This document shows positions 52,723 to 61,617 of a stretch of 64,000 nucleotides of DNA, in pieces. The notes under the pieces are model-generated. The model saw only the letters and a list, made by a program, of their open reading frames with translations, had not been told where the DNA came from and made no database searches. This DNA is from JBPYCR01 sp051846915 (GTDB taxonomy: Bacteria > Bacillota > Bacilli > Bacillales > Amphibacillaceae). Location of the stretch: the NCBI RefSeq assembly GCF_051846915.1, contig NZ_JBPYCR010000002.1, positions 1 through 64,000 of the forward strand, read 5' to 3'. Each line of letters starts with the position of its first letter. The stretch's first letter is position 1. A program made the position numbers and the translations under genes.

Positions 52723-54798
52723 AGTTTGAGTGTCTTCCTTATAATCACAAGCTATACATTTGACTTGTGTTTGTTTTTTACTCTTCTTTTCCACAAGTAC
52801 TGAATCACAAACCGGACATGTTCTGGCAATCGGTTTATCCCATGAAACAAAATCACAGTCAGGATATTGATCACATCCATAAAAGGTCCGTCGTTTTTTG
52901 GATTTCCTTTCTACAACATCGCCTTTTTTACACTTTGGACAAGTGACACCGATTTTTTTCAGGATCGGCTTTGTATTACGACAGTCAGGAAAATTTGAGC
53001 AAGCTAAAAACTTCCCATATCTGCCCATTTTATAGACCATTTCATGACCGCATTTTTCACAATCAATTCCAGCAGGTTCATCTTTAATTTCTATTTCTTC
53101 CATTTCTTCTTCGGCTTTTTCCAGACGTTTGTTAAAATCTTTATAGAAGTCATCTATGATATGGATCCACTTTATCTTGCCTTCTTCAATCGAGTCAAGG
53201 TCACCTTCCATCTTAACAGTAAAATCAACATCGATAATTTCCGGAAAATACTTTTCTAATATATCTATCACGATCATACCTAATTCAGTCGGAACAAATC
53301 GACGATTATCCATTCCTACATAACCGCGTCTTTGAATAGTATCTAATGTAGGCGCGTATGTTGACGGGCGGCCGAGTCCTTGTTTTTCCATCGTCCCGAC
53401 TAACGTTGCTTCTGTATAACGTGGGGGCGGTTGTGTAAAATGCTGTTTTGGTAAAATTTCTTTGGCATCAACAACCTCTCCCTCTTCCAGGTCGGGTAAA
53501 ATTTTATCTTCTTCTTTTTTATTCCCATCATTACCTTCAACATAAACTTTCATAAACCCTTTAAATTTTACCTTAGAACCTGTTGCACGAAACTCAATAC
53601 CATTGTTGTCCAACTGAACCGACATTGTATCCATAATCGCCGGGGCCATCTGACTTGCTAAAAAGCGCTCATAAATTAATTTATATAATCTGTACTGATC
53701 ACGTGATAAGACATCTTTTAGTGATTGAGGATCTTTAGAAGCAGATGTTGGTCTGACAGCTTCGTGTGCATCTTGGGCGCCTTGCTGACTTTGTTTCTTT
53801 TGTTTGGGTCCCGTGTATTCCTTGCCATAATTTTCTTCAATATAACTTTTCGCTTCTTCTTTTGCTGAATCAGCAATACGCGTAGAGTCTGTACGCATAT
53901 AAGTGATTAACCCGGTTATACCGCCTGACTTTTTGCCCAAATCGATTCCTTCATACAGCTGTTGAGCAATCATCATTGTCTTTCTAGCTTTAAAATTAAG
54001 CTTGCGTGCAGCTTCCTGTTGTAAAGAAGATGTAATAAATGGTTTGGAAGGATTTCTCTTGCGCTCTCGCTTAGTCACCTTACTTACGGTAAACTTTTTA
54101 TTTTTAATTTTTTCCAGTACTTCATTCACATTTTTTTCTTGTTTCAATGGTTGTTTTTTACCATCGAAACCATAAAACAACCCTTCAAAATTCTTTTTCC
54201 CCTTTTGAAATTGAGCTTCAATCGACCAGTATTCTTCCGGTGTAAAGTTTTCAATTTCCTTTTCCCGATCAATAATCATTTTGACGGCTACGGATTGAAC
54301 GCGGCCGGCACTAAGTCCCTTTTTTACTTTTTTCCATAATAATGGACTGATATTGTAACCTACTAGCCGATCAAGAATTCTTCTTGCTTGCTGGGCATCT
54401 ACCAAATCATAGTCAATTTTACGCGGATTTTTAAACGATTCTTTAATGGCATCTTTTGTAATTTCATTAAATACGACTCGGCATTCGGATGTTTCATCTA
54501 CTTTAAGTGCATGGGCTAAATGCCATGCTATCGCTTCTCCTTCTCTGTCGGGGTCAGCTGCGAGATAGATTCTTTTTGCTTTTTTAGCTTCTTTTCTTAA
54601 TTCTTTTAAAACATCGCCTTTCCCGCGGATCGTTATATATTTTGGAGAAAATTCATTTTCTACATCGACACCCATTTGACTTTTAGGCAAATCAATCACG
54701 TGGCCCATGGATGCTTTAACTTTATACTTTTTACCTAAATATCGCTCGATTGTTTTTGCTTTGGCGGGCGACTCTACTATTACAAGATAATCTGACAT
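52720..54798 (-). CDS. topA: DNA topoisomerase I (TopA)
   Basis: Relaxes negative supercoils. The 692-residue product has the TOPRIM domain (VIVESPAKAKTIERYLG, DPDREGEAIAWHLA), RILDRLVGYNISPLLW and the active-site Tyr in TYMRTDSTR (about residue 300). Three C-terminal C4 zinc ribbons follow (CEKCG, CPKCKKG, CPVCD with their partner Cys pairs). ATG 54798 is preceded by GGGGAGG. The 26-residue upstream extension of the frame lacks an SD. Confidence 0.97.
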   Translation of the reverse strand: MSDYLVIVESPAKAKTIERYLGKKYKVKASMGHVIDLPKSQMGVDVENEFSPKYITIRGKGDVLKELRKEAKKAKRIYLAADPDREGEAIAWHLAHALKVDETSECRVVFNEITKDAIKESFKNPRKIDYDLVDAQQARRILDRLVGYNISPLLWKKVKKGLSAGRVQSVAVKMIIDREKEIENFTPEEYWSIEAQFQKGKKNFEGLFYGFDGKKQPLKQEKNVNEVLEKIKNKKFTVSKVTKRERKRNPSKPFITSSLQQEAARKLNFKARKTMMIAQQLYEGIDLGKKSGGITGLITYMRTDSTRIADSAKEEAKSYIEENYGKEYTGPKQKKQSQQGAQDAHEAVRPTSASKDPQSLKDVLSRDQYRLYKLIYERFLASQMAPAIMDTMSVQLDNNGIEFRATGSKVKFKGFMKVYVEGNDGNKKEEDKILPDLEEGEVVDAKEILPKQHFTQPPPRYTEATLVGTMEKQGLGRPSTYAPTLDTIQRRGYVGMDNRRFVPTELGMIVIDILEKYFPEIIDVDFTVKMEGDLDSIEEGKIKWIHIIDDFYKDFNKRLEKAEEEMEEIEIKDEPAGIDCEKCGHEMVYKMGRYGKFLACSNFPDCRNTKPILKKIGVTCPKCKKGDVVERKSKKRRTFYGCDQYPDCDFVSWDKPIARTCPVCDSVLVEKKSKKQTQVKCIACDYKEDTQT

Positions 54799-54835
54799 AT
54801 GCTTTCCTCCCCAAATGAGGTGACAATTTAAATGC

Positions 54836-54864
54836 TCTATATGGTTAATAAAAAAGTATTGCAA
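54836..54864 (-). promoter_or_regulatory. Probable topA promoter
   Basis: TTGCAA (54859-54864), 17 bases, TATAGA (54836-54841), about 40 bases before the topA start codon. Confidence 0.5.
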
Positions 54865-55133
54865 AAATCGTTCCAATCAAGATAAGCTTCAACTGAGAAC
54901 TAGCGCTCACTAGCTTGTTTTTCTCCAGAATATAAGAAACTTTCGTTAAAGCCACCTACGTCATATGAGCAACACCGTACTCTATGGAAGCCCATCCCAA
55001 TACACTGGAACTGCGCTTTATTGAATATTTTTGTGTTTTTGGAATGTGATATATTTAAATAGATGTTTTCATACATATTGTTGTTTATATCCATTTTTTT
55101 AAACATGAAAATAAAAAACGGAAATCTCCACTA
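54865..55133. other. dprA-topA gap, repeat-like part
   Basis: The stretch 54895-55020 is GC-richer than its flanks and has the palindrome GCTAGTGAGCGCTAGT at one edge. A 68-residue minus-strand frame (54900-55106) starts behind the promoter at 55134 but has no SD and runs into the repeat-like part. I read it as non-coding or repeat DNA; it could also be the body of a small RNA. Confidence 0.4.
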
Positions 55134-55162
55134 ATAGTAAGTACATCTGATACTTTTGTCAA
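55134..55162 (-). promoter_or_regulatory. Strong promoter without an obvious gene
   Basis: Perfect TTGACA (55157-55162), 17 bases, TACTAT (55134-55139). It points toward topA, about 340 bases away. No ORF with an SD follows. Confidence 0.55.
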
Positions 55163-55358
55163 ATATACAATCGTTTTCCTTTAAATAACCCTGATCAATA
55201 TTAGCATTAATCAATGTTTCGTATACGGATTTTAATTAGTTCGAAAAACAAGTCTTGAATGAATAATATTTTAAATAATACTTTTTTAACAAAAGGTGCT
55301 ACAGCCATCTGCATATCTATAACATTCCTATGATTTTCTACCGGAAAAAGAAGTTTAC
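55163..55358. other. AT-rich region downstream of dprA
   Basis: No frame with an SD, no terminator-like hairpin with a T-tract and no repeat were recognised in this part. Confidence 0.4.
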
Positions 55359-56261
55359 CTACAGATTATATACATTTATTCGTAAACGATTCCAATCTTC
55401 GGTAATATCTTCTGAACCAATTACTAATTTTGCCCCTTCTTGAATCATTTGATGACATCCTTTTGTCTGAGGATCAAGGGGTGAGCCTGGCAATGCGTAT
55501 ACTTCCCGCCCCTGTTCCAGTGCCTGGTCCACGGTAATCATTGTTCCACTTCTTTCTTTTGCTTCAACGACAAGTGTTCCAAAACTCAGGCCACTAATAA
55601 TCCTATTGCGTTCCGGAAAGTGATATTTTTGGGGAGCAACTGATGGAGAGTATTCACTGAGGACAAGGCCTTTACGTGAAATTTGTCGGAATAAATGTAT
55701 ATTTTGCTTTGGGTAAATATGCTCAAATCCACCACCTAAAACAGCAATCGTATGCCCGCCATATTTTAATGCAATTTGATGTGCATAACTATCAATCCCT
55801 TTTGCCATTCCACTGACAATAAGCCAATTATTATCCACTAGTGGACGAATGATATATTCCATTTTACTAAAAGCGTCCCTTGATGGATTTCTTGTGCCTA
55901 TAACGCTTATAGACGGAGTATGATTCAGTAAAGATACATTACCATTTGCGTATAAAATAATAGGCGGGTCACTAATTGTTTTCAAAAAGGCAGGATAAAT
56001 CGAATCATAAATCGTGATTATTGGAAGAGAGGATACGGCTTGCTTAATTTTTTCAAATCGCCGGCTATCATGGAGATCTTTGTAGAAAGATGTGGCTTTA
56101 TCAAAGGGGATGGATAATCGGTGGCTTATGTCTGTTGGAGTAAGTGTGTATATTTCTTTTAAATCGGAATCATGTTGTATTAATGTGTGAAACTTTCGTC
56201 GTGATATGCCACGGCAATGGTAAACATGAATTAATCTATTTCTTATTGGGTTCAATAACAT
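55359..56261 (-). CDS. dprA: DNA processing protein DprA (Smf)
   Basis: Binds incoming single-stranded DNA during transformation and loads RecA. The 300-residue product has the Rossmann-fold block ISVIGTRNPSRDAFSKM, SGMAKGIDSYAHQIAL, AVLGGGFEHIYPKQN, FPERNRIISGLS and EAKERSGTMITVDQALEQGREV. ATG 56261 is four bases from GGAGG; TTG at 56255 is an alternative. It follows the sucD terminator. Confidence 0.93.
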   Translation of the reverse strand: MLLNPIRNRLIHVYHCRGISRRKFHTLIQHDSDLKEIYTLTPTDISHRLSIPFDKATSFYKDLHDSRRFEKIKQAVSSLPIITIYDSIYPAFLKTISDPPIILYANGNVSLLNHTPSISVIGTRNPSRDAFSKMEYIIRPLVDNNWLIVSGMAKGIDSYAHQIALKYGGHTIAVLGGGFEHIYPKQNIHLFRQISRKGLVLSEYSPSVAPQKYHFPERNRIISGLSFGTLVVEAKERSGTMITVDQALEQGREVYALPGSPLDPQTKGCHQMIQEGAKLVIGSEDITEDWNRLRINVYNL

Positions 56262-56278
56262 CAATCCTCCATTATTAT

Positions 56279-56317
56279 AAAGAAGAACCTGATATTCGCT
56301 CTCTTCAGGTTCTTCTT
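56279..56317 (-). terminator. Terminator of sucCD
   Basis: AAGAAGAACCTGA and TCAGGTTCTTCTT form a perfect 13-bp stem over a 12-base loop, just upstream of the dprA SD. The T-tail is short (TTCTTTATAAT), partly within the stem. Confidence 0.7.
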
Positions 56318-56332
56318 AGTGTAGTATTTATA

Positions 56333-56428
56333 GGCGATGTTCAAAAAGCTACCAAATTATGAGTGGCGAATTACTTCACAGGCTTGTTTTATGCATCGCT
56401 ATTAATTCGGTGCTTTTGAAAACATGCT
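56333..56428. repeat. Small palindromic repeat downstream of sucD
   Basis: The ends are imperfect inverted repeats: GCGATGTTCAAAAAGCTACC on the left and the reverse complement of GGTGCTTTTGAAAACATGC on the right, about 95 bases apart, with no coding content. The left end resembles the polC-proximal edge of the repeat at 7850-7948. Confidence 0.45.
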
Positions 56429-56444
56429 TATTACAAAAACATTT

Positions 56445-57347
56445 TTAATGTGTTTTACATTTTGCAGTTAAACCATTTTCTTCAAGCAATTGAATCATTG
56501 TTTTACCCATTTTTGCAGGTGATTCAGCAACACCAATACCGCACTCTTTCATGACACGTTGCTTTTCAGCAGCTGTACCTTCCCCACCGGAAATAATCGC
56601 ACCTGCATGTCCCATTCTTTTTCCAGGAGGGGCAGTTGCTCCGCCGATAAATCCTGCTACCGGTTTTTTCATATTTTCTTTAACCCATCTGGCAGCATCT
56701 TCTTCAGCTGTTCCGCCAATTTCTCCGATCATCATAACGGCATATGTATCGGGATCTTCATTAAATTCCTTTAAAACATCAATAAAGTTCGTTCCGTTCA
56801 CAGGGTCTCCACCGATACCTACTGCAGTTGATTGCCCATAGCCTTCCTCGGACAGTTGATGAACTGCTTCGTACGTCAATGTACCGGAACGCGAAACAAC
56901 ACCAATATGACCTTTTTTATGAATATAACCAGGCATAATGCCAATCTTACATTCTTCGGCAGTAATTACTCCTGGGCAATTCGGACCAATTAAACGTGTC
57001 TTTTTGTCTTCCATATACCGTCTAACTTTTACCATATCCAAAATTGGAATATGTTCTGTAATACAGATCGTAAGTTCCAAATCTGCATCAGTCGCTTCTA
57101 AAATCGCATCTGCCGCAAATGGGGCAGGGACATAAATAATTGAAACTGTTGCACCTGTAGCTTCCACAGCTTCTTGAACTGTATTAAAAACAGGTACACC
57201 TAAAATCTCAGTACCACCTTTGGTAGGCGTTACTCCGCCGACAATTTTCGTGCCATATTTAAGCATTTGTTCTGTATGATATTTACCGGCAGCGCCAGTA
57301 ATTCCTTGAACAATTACTTTCGTATCTTTATTTACATATATACTCAT
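56445..57347 (-). CDS. sucD: Succinate-CoA ligase alpha subunit
   Basis: With SucC converts succinyl-CoA to succinate with formation of ATP/GTP in the TCA cycle. The 300-residue product has the CoA-binding Rossmann domain (VQGITGAAGKYHTEQM), RLIGPNCPGVI and the phosphohistidine loop GHAGAIISGGEGTAAEK. It follows sucC by 57 bases. Confidence 0.97.
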   Translation of the reverse strand: MSIYVNKDTKVIVQGITGAAGKYHTEQMLKYGTKIVGGVTPTKGGTEILGVPVFNTVQEAVEATGATVSIIYVPAPFAADAILEATDADLELTICITEHIPILDMVKVRRYMEDKKTRLIGPNCPGVITAEECKIGIMPGYIHKKGHIGVVSRSGTLTYEAVHQLSEEGYGQSTAVGIGGDPVNGTNFIDVLKEFNEDPDTYAVMMIGEIGGTAEEDAARWVKENMKKPVAGFIGGATAPPGKRMGHAGAIISGGEGTAAEKQRVMKECGIGVAESPAKMGKTMIQLLEENGLTAKCKTH

Positions 57348-57404
57348 TATTTTCGTACGTCCTTTCTCTTCGCCATAGTACGTTTTTTTCTTGTGTTTAT
57401 TGTT

Positions 57405-58565
57405 TTAACGAACCATTGATACGATTTTTTCGGCACCGTCAGCCATTGAATCTGCTGCGGTTATATTCAGGTTAGATTCATTGAGCAATTGTTTCCCTAA
57501 ATCCACATTCGTTCCTTCCAATCGAACGACAAGCGGAATATCCAAACCAAATTTTTCTGTTGCAGCAATAATTCCTTTGGCGATAAAGTCGCATCTCATA
57601 ATTCCACCAAACACGTTTACAAATATTCCTTTTACTTCAGAATCGGATAAAATAATTTTGAATGCTTCGGCTACTTTTTCCGGTGTAGCATCTCCTCCAA
57701 CATCCAAGAAATTAGAAGGATTACCACCGTGATATTTAATAATATCCATCGTTGCCATAGCGAGACCGGCCCCATTTACCATGCAACCGATATTTCCATC
57801 AAGTGAAATATAGCTTAAATCGTATTTAGACGCTTCAATTTCATTTCTATTTTCTTCATCCAAATCACGAAGCTCCAAAATCTCCTTTTGTCTGTGTAAA
57901 GCATTATCGTCAAAGTTCAGCTTCGTATCCAATGCGAGTACTTCACCATCACCAGTTGTTACTAGCGGGTTTATTTCTGCAATCATGCAATCTTTTTCGA
58001 TAAATGCTTGATAAATGCCCATCATAATTTTCACAGCTTTTCCTACCATTTTATAAGGAATATTAATATTAAATGCCATTCTGCGAGCCTGGAACCCGGA
58101 TAACCCTATTTCCGGATTAATTACTTCTTTAAAAATCTTCTCTGGTGTTGCTGCTGCTACTTCTTCTATTTCAGTTCCGCCTTCTTCTGAACCCATCATA
58201 ACAATTCGGTTGATTTTACGATCCAGTACAAAACTTAAATAATATTCCTGGTCGATATCGCAGCCTTCTTCAACTAATAAACGTTTTACTTCTTTTCCTT
58301 CAGGACCTGTTTGAGGAGTTACTAATACTTTACCTAGAATTTCTTTTGCATACACACGAACTTCTTGCATGTTATTTGCAACTTTAACTCCTCCTGCCTT
58401 TCCTCTTCCACCTGCATGAATTTGTGCTTTTACTACGGCCACTGGACTGTTTAGTCCTTTTGCATATTCAACAGCTTCATCAACTGAATAAGCTACATGA
58501 CCATCGGGAACCCTTACACCATATTCCCGTAGAATGTTCTTGCCTTGATACTCATGAATATTCAT
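57405..58565 (-). CDS. sucC: Succinate-CoA ligase beta subunit
   Basis: ATP-grasp subunit of 386 residues. MNIHEYQGKNILREYGV at the start, KAQIHAGGRGKAGGVK, EINPLV, and the C-terminal FVNVFGGIMRCD with GTN. GGAGG lies 7 bases before ATG 58565. Confidence 0.97.
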   Translation of the reverse strand: MNIHEYQGKNILREYGVRVPDGHVAYSVDEAVEYAKGLNSPVAVVKAQIHAGGRGKAGGVKVANNMQEVRVYAKEILGKVLVTPQTGPEGKEVKRLLVEEGCDIDQEYYLSFVLDRKINRIVMMGSEEGGTEIEEVAAATPEKIFKEVINPEIGLSGFQARRMAFNINIPYKMVGKAVKIMMGIYQAFIEKDCMIAEINPLVTTGDGEVLALDTKLNFDDNALHRQKEILELRDLDEENRNEIEASKYDLSYISLDGNIGCMVNGAGLAMATMDIIKYHGGNPSNFLDVGGDATPEKVAEAFKIILSDSEVKGIFVNVFGGIMRCDFIAKGIIAATEKFGLDIPLVVRLEGTNVDLGKQLLNESNLNITAADSMADGAEKIVSMVR

Positions 58566-58600
58566 CCTTTATCCTCCGATCAAAATTGACTGCAAATTCT

Positions 58601-58629
58601 ATTGTAATAAAAAAAAACAAATATAACAA
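58601..58629 (-). promoter_or_regulatory. Promoter of sucCD
   Basis: TTGTTA (58624-58629), 17 bases of T-rich spacer, TACAAT (58601-58606), about 35 bases before the sucC start codon. Confidence 0.55.
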
Positions 58630-58659
58630 AGAATAAGTAATAATTATCACTTTATATTA

Positions 58660-58938
58660 CTATTTATTTTCAACTTCCATCGTTTTATCAAGTTGATAGA
58701 CATAAGCAAAAACTTCTGCAACAGCTTGATAAAGTTCTTCCGGTATCGTTTCATTGATGTTTAATTCACTTAAGAGTTCTGCTAACGAGGGGTCTTCCAC
58801 CATAGGAATTTTATTTTGTTCTGCCTTGTCCAAAATATTTTCTGCAATTAGTCCCTTTCCGGAAGCTACAACTTTTGGTGCAGCATTCCTTTCTGTGTCA
58901 TAACGAAGAGCAGCAGCTTTTTTTCTATATTTATTCAT
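58660..58938 (-). CDS. ylqH: YlqH, FlhB C-terminal-like protein (FlhX type)
   Basis: A 92-residue protein similar to the cytoplasmic domain of FlhB downstream of its cleavage site: PKVVASGKGLIAENI, then IPEELYQAVAEVFAYVYQLDK, which nearly repeats the FlhB end IPENFYQAVAEILAYVYQIEK at 30744. It has no membrane segments and no NPTH motif. FlhX of B. subtilis can replace the FlhB C-terminal domain. The start overlaps the ylqG stop (ATGA). Confidence 0.88.
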   Translation of the reverse strand: MNKYRKKAAALRYDTERNAAPKVVASGKGLIAENILDKAEQNKIPMVEDPSLAELLSELNINETIPEELYQAVAEVFAYVYQLDKTMEVENK

Positions 58939-60689
58939 ATTCTGTAATCAACTCCCTTATAAGAATCCGGAGCACGCGTAACATCTAATGTTTTTTTGCT
59001 AGGCCTGTTTAACTCATGCAATGGCTTGACAGTTATATTTGACATTTGATAATCCAAGCTTTCCATTCCTTTTTTCAGTACAGATTGCAAACGTACATCC
59101 TCTTGCGTTAAATAATCATTAAAAATGGTCACTGTAACAAATCGCTTTTGGATACTCATATCTATTATTGTATCTTTTATCATATTTAATTCCAAAACAA
59201 AGAGAATACGACAGAAATTTGGATCGATTTTACCATCCGGTGTTTTTTTACTTTCAAACTCGAATTGTAAATCTTTATTTAACGAAAATTTTTCACCCGG
59301 AAGTAGTAGGCTTGCTTGAATAAAGTGGTTTGTTTCTTGTACAGAATCAATTTGAAGTCCATTTATAAAATGTAACAGCTGATGAGCACGATCATGGACA
59401 AGTGAATCGCTGTGCGGCAGCAATTGCATTAATATCGATTTAATCGGTGGATCGATCGCCTGTGTATCTGTTTGTGGTATTGTACGAGTTAAATGTACGA
59501 CTTGTTTCATTAATGCTAAAAACTGGTCCTTTACAGTATTTGTGTCCATCTGCCCACTGGTTACGGATTGTACGTGTTCAATTTGTTTATATGTTTCTGT
59601 ATTCGAGTACATTTGCAGCAAAGATAATAAGTTGCTATAGAGTGAAGGCTTGTTTTCGGTTATCGACAGCATGTGTTGCTGCTGGTACTGTGTAAGAATG
59701 GGTACAATATTATTTTTTATATTTTGATGCAAAGAAGAAAATTGTTGTTCGGAAATCATATTATTGTCATGCGCTTTACTTTTGAGTGTAACTCCCCATT
59801 GGGTGAGAATTTTTTTTGCTTCCTGTATTAATACAACCCTATTTTTATGTAAATGATTAATTTGTTCTAATGCAAAACGGGTGTTAAAAGAATGGGGGTA
59901 GGTACGTTCAGTTGAAAGTTGGTCGTTTAAAAACGGCTCCCAACTCGATTTCCAAGTAGAAAAGGTGATTTGCTGATTAATTGCCCCACTTGCCTTTAGT
60001 ATTCGGAATAGTAACGTTTGACTAGATTCGGCATCTTGCTTTATTTGGTTTATGAATGCACGATCCATTGTGATAGGATCTGTAATTTGTTTAATTCCTT
60101 CTTTTAATTGGTTCATAAGTGGGGATGAATGTTGCGCTTTTTCAAGCTGGTGCAATAGACCGAGCAGCTGATCTGTAAAATTAGAGCCAGCTTTTATATG
60201 TAATGACTGAAATACAGCTTCTGTCATTGGCAGTTGATTAGCAACCATTTGCTTTAAAATAAAATGAACTTCGCTTCTACTTTTTTGACCCTTTAAGATA
60301 TCCAACGCATTCATCAGTTGTTCTTTCGTAAATGGTATTCTTTCGTTTAGGAGCAATTGAACAAACTGCATATTAGCTTTTGTTGGCGGCAGATTCAATT
60401 GGTGTAGTATGTTTTTGACTGTTTCTTGTCCAACCTTTTTCGCTACTTCATGAAGTACTTTTAAATGAATGACATCATCCACTTTTTCAACTTGGAAAAA
60501 ATACTTTTTCCCAATGGTCAATGCTGCCTCCAATTGGGCAGTTAATTTCATTGTACCGAGTTGAATACGCGCTTTGTTATTCGGATATAATTTTAAAATA
60601 TTGCCTTGAATTATTTGTCCGGGACGCAATTTGTTTTGAGTATCATTCAATTTGACAGACTGCTTGTTTATCACATCATTAACACGCAC
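58935..60689 (-). CDS. ylqG: YlqG, FliK-like hypothetical protein
   Basis: A 584-residue Gln/Leu-rich protein without membrane segments. The N-terminus (about 20-85) looks like a small beta domain; the long middle is helical; a C-terminal domain (about 475-560) resembles the Flg_hook domain. Coupling with the FlhB-like ylqH suggests that the pair mirrors the FliK-FlhB relation of flagellar export (inference). The start is GTG 60689 behind GGGAGGTGA, just after rnhB. Confidence 0.75.
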   Translation of the reverse strand: MRVNDVINKQSVKLNDTQNKLRPGQIIQGNILKLYPNNKARIQLGTMKLTAQLEAALTIGKKYFFQVEKVDDVIHLKVLHEVAKKVGQETVKNILHQLNLPPTKANMQFVQLLLNERIPFTKEQLMNALDILKGQKSRSEVHFILKQMVANQLPMTEAVFQSLHIKAGSNFTDQLLGLLHQLEKAQHSSPLMNQLKEGIKQITDPITMDRAFINQIKQDAESSQTLLFRILKASGAINQQITFSTWKSSWEPFLNDQLSTERTYPHSFNTRFALEQINHLHKNRVVLIQEAKKILTQWGVTLKSKAHDNNMISEQQFSSLHQNIKNNIVPILTQYQQQHMLSITENKPSLYSNLLSLLQMYSNTETYKQIEHVQSVTSGQMDTNTVKDQFLALMKQVVHLTRTIPQTDTQAIDPPIKSILMQLLPHSDSLVHDRAHQLLHFINGLQIDSVQETNHFIQASLLLPGEKFSLNKDLQFEFESKKTPDGKIDPNFCRILFVLELNMIKDTIIDMSIQKRFVTVTIFNDYLTQEDVRLQSVLKKGMESLDYQMSNITVKPLHELNRPSKKTLDVTRAPDSYKGVDYRI

Positions 60690-60691
60690 AA

Positions 60692-61480
60692 TTAGTCACC
60701 TCCCAAAGAGCGGCTGACAGCATCCCTAACAGGGGCAAAAGATCTACGGTGATAAGGGGTTGCTCCATGCTTTTTTAGCATGTCAATATGCTGTTTTGTC
60801 CCATAACCCATGTTAGACGAAAATTGATATTGCGGATACTCTTTACCGATCTTATTCATTAATTGATCGCGAGTTACTTTTGCTAATATACTGGCTGCTG
60901 CAATAGATATACTTTTTTGATCTCCCTTTATAATTGACTTGGATGGATATTGTAGCTTTTCCAGCTGAATTGCATCGAGTAAAACATAATCCGGTTGCGG
61001 ATGAAGCTGTTTCAGTGCATGGTACATCGCATGCTTTGTCGCTTGAAGTATGTTCAGTTCATCAATTTTTTCATTACTGACCAATGATATACCATAACTG
61101 ATCGCACGCTGTTTTATTTGTTTATAAAACGTAACGCGTTCTGAATGTTTTAATAACTTTGAATCGGTCAGTCCAATTAATTTAAAATCGCTTGGTAAAA
61201 TAACAGCGGCAGCTACTACTGGTCCTGCAAGCGGGCCGCGACCAGCTTCATCAACCCCAGCAATCAATTCATAATTTTGTGCATAGCCTGATTGCTCATA
61301 ACGAGTCATCGATACAAACATTTTCTCTGCTTCCTGTCGTGCTCGTTGCTTTTTTAAATATGTACGAACCAGTTGCTGCACACCTTTACGCTTGTCAGAA
61401 CTCAATGTGTTCAGCATCTCCTCGGTTATTTCGGAGGTTTCAAATAATTCCTTCACTTGTGCGATCGACTTATGTTCCAT
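60692..61480 (-). CDS. rnhB: Ribonuclease HII
   Basis: Removes RNA from RNA-DNA hybrids and single ribonucleotides from DNA. The 262-residue product has an N-terminal substrate-binding extension (1-70), then AGVDEAGRGPLAGPV with catalytic D77 and E78, GLTDSKLL, SIIKGDQKSISIAAASILAKV and a GYGTKQH end block. AAGGTGA precedes ATG 61480. Confidence 0.96.
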   Translation of the reverse strand: MEHKSIAQVKELFETSEITEEMLNTLSSDKRKGVQQLVRTYLKKQRARQEAEKMFVSMTRYEQSGYAQNYELIAGVDEAGRGPLAGPVVAAAVILPSDFKLIGLTDSKLLKHSERVTFYKQIKQRAISYGISLVSNEKIDELNILQATKHAMYHALKQLHPQPDYVLLDAIQLEKLQYPSKSIIKGDQKSISIAAASILAKVTRDQLMNKIGKEYPQYQFSSNMGYGTKQHIDMLKKHGATPYHRRSFAPVRDAVSRSLGGD

Positions 61481-61501
61481 CGTTTCACCTTACCTTCACT
61501 C

Positions 61502-61531
61502 TTTATATCGGTAATAAATGTGCTTTATCAA
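61502..61531 (-). promoter_or_regulatory. Probable promoter of rnhB-ylqG-ylqH
   Basis: TTGATA (61526-61531), 18 bases, TATAAA (61502-61507). It lies between the rbgA terminator and rnhB. A second candidate, TTGATA-17-TATGAA, lies further upstream. Confidence 0.5.
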
Positions 61532-61579
61532 TAATTTCATAGTTTATATGGGCGATTATATCAACCTTGAATAAAAAAC

Positions 61580-61616
61580 AAAATAAAATAAGGGTATGCT
61601 TGGAATAAGCATACCT
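61580..61616 (-). terminator. Terminator of lepB-rbgA
   Basis: GGTATGCTT and AAGCATACC pair on the minus strand, followed by a T-rich tail (CTTATTTTATTTT). Confidence 0.8.
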
Positions 61617-61617
61617 T

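Noticed and set aside
54900..55106. 68-residue minus-strand ORF between topA and dprA
   Set aside because: No ribosome binding site, biased composition, and the C-terminal half runs through repeat-like DNA. I kept only the promoter and the region description.
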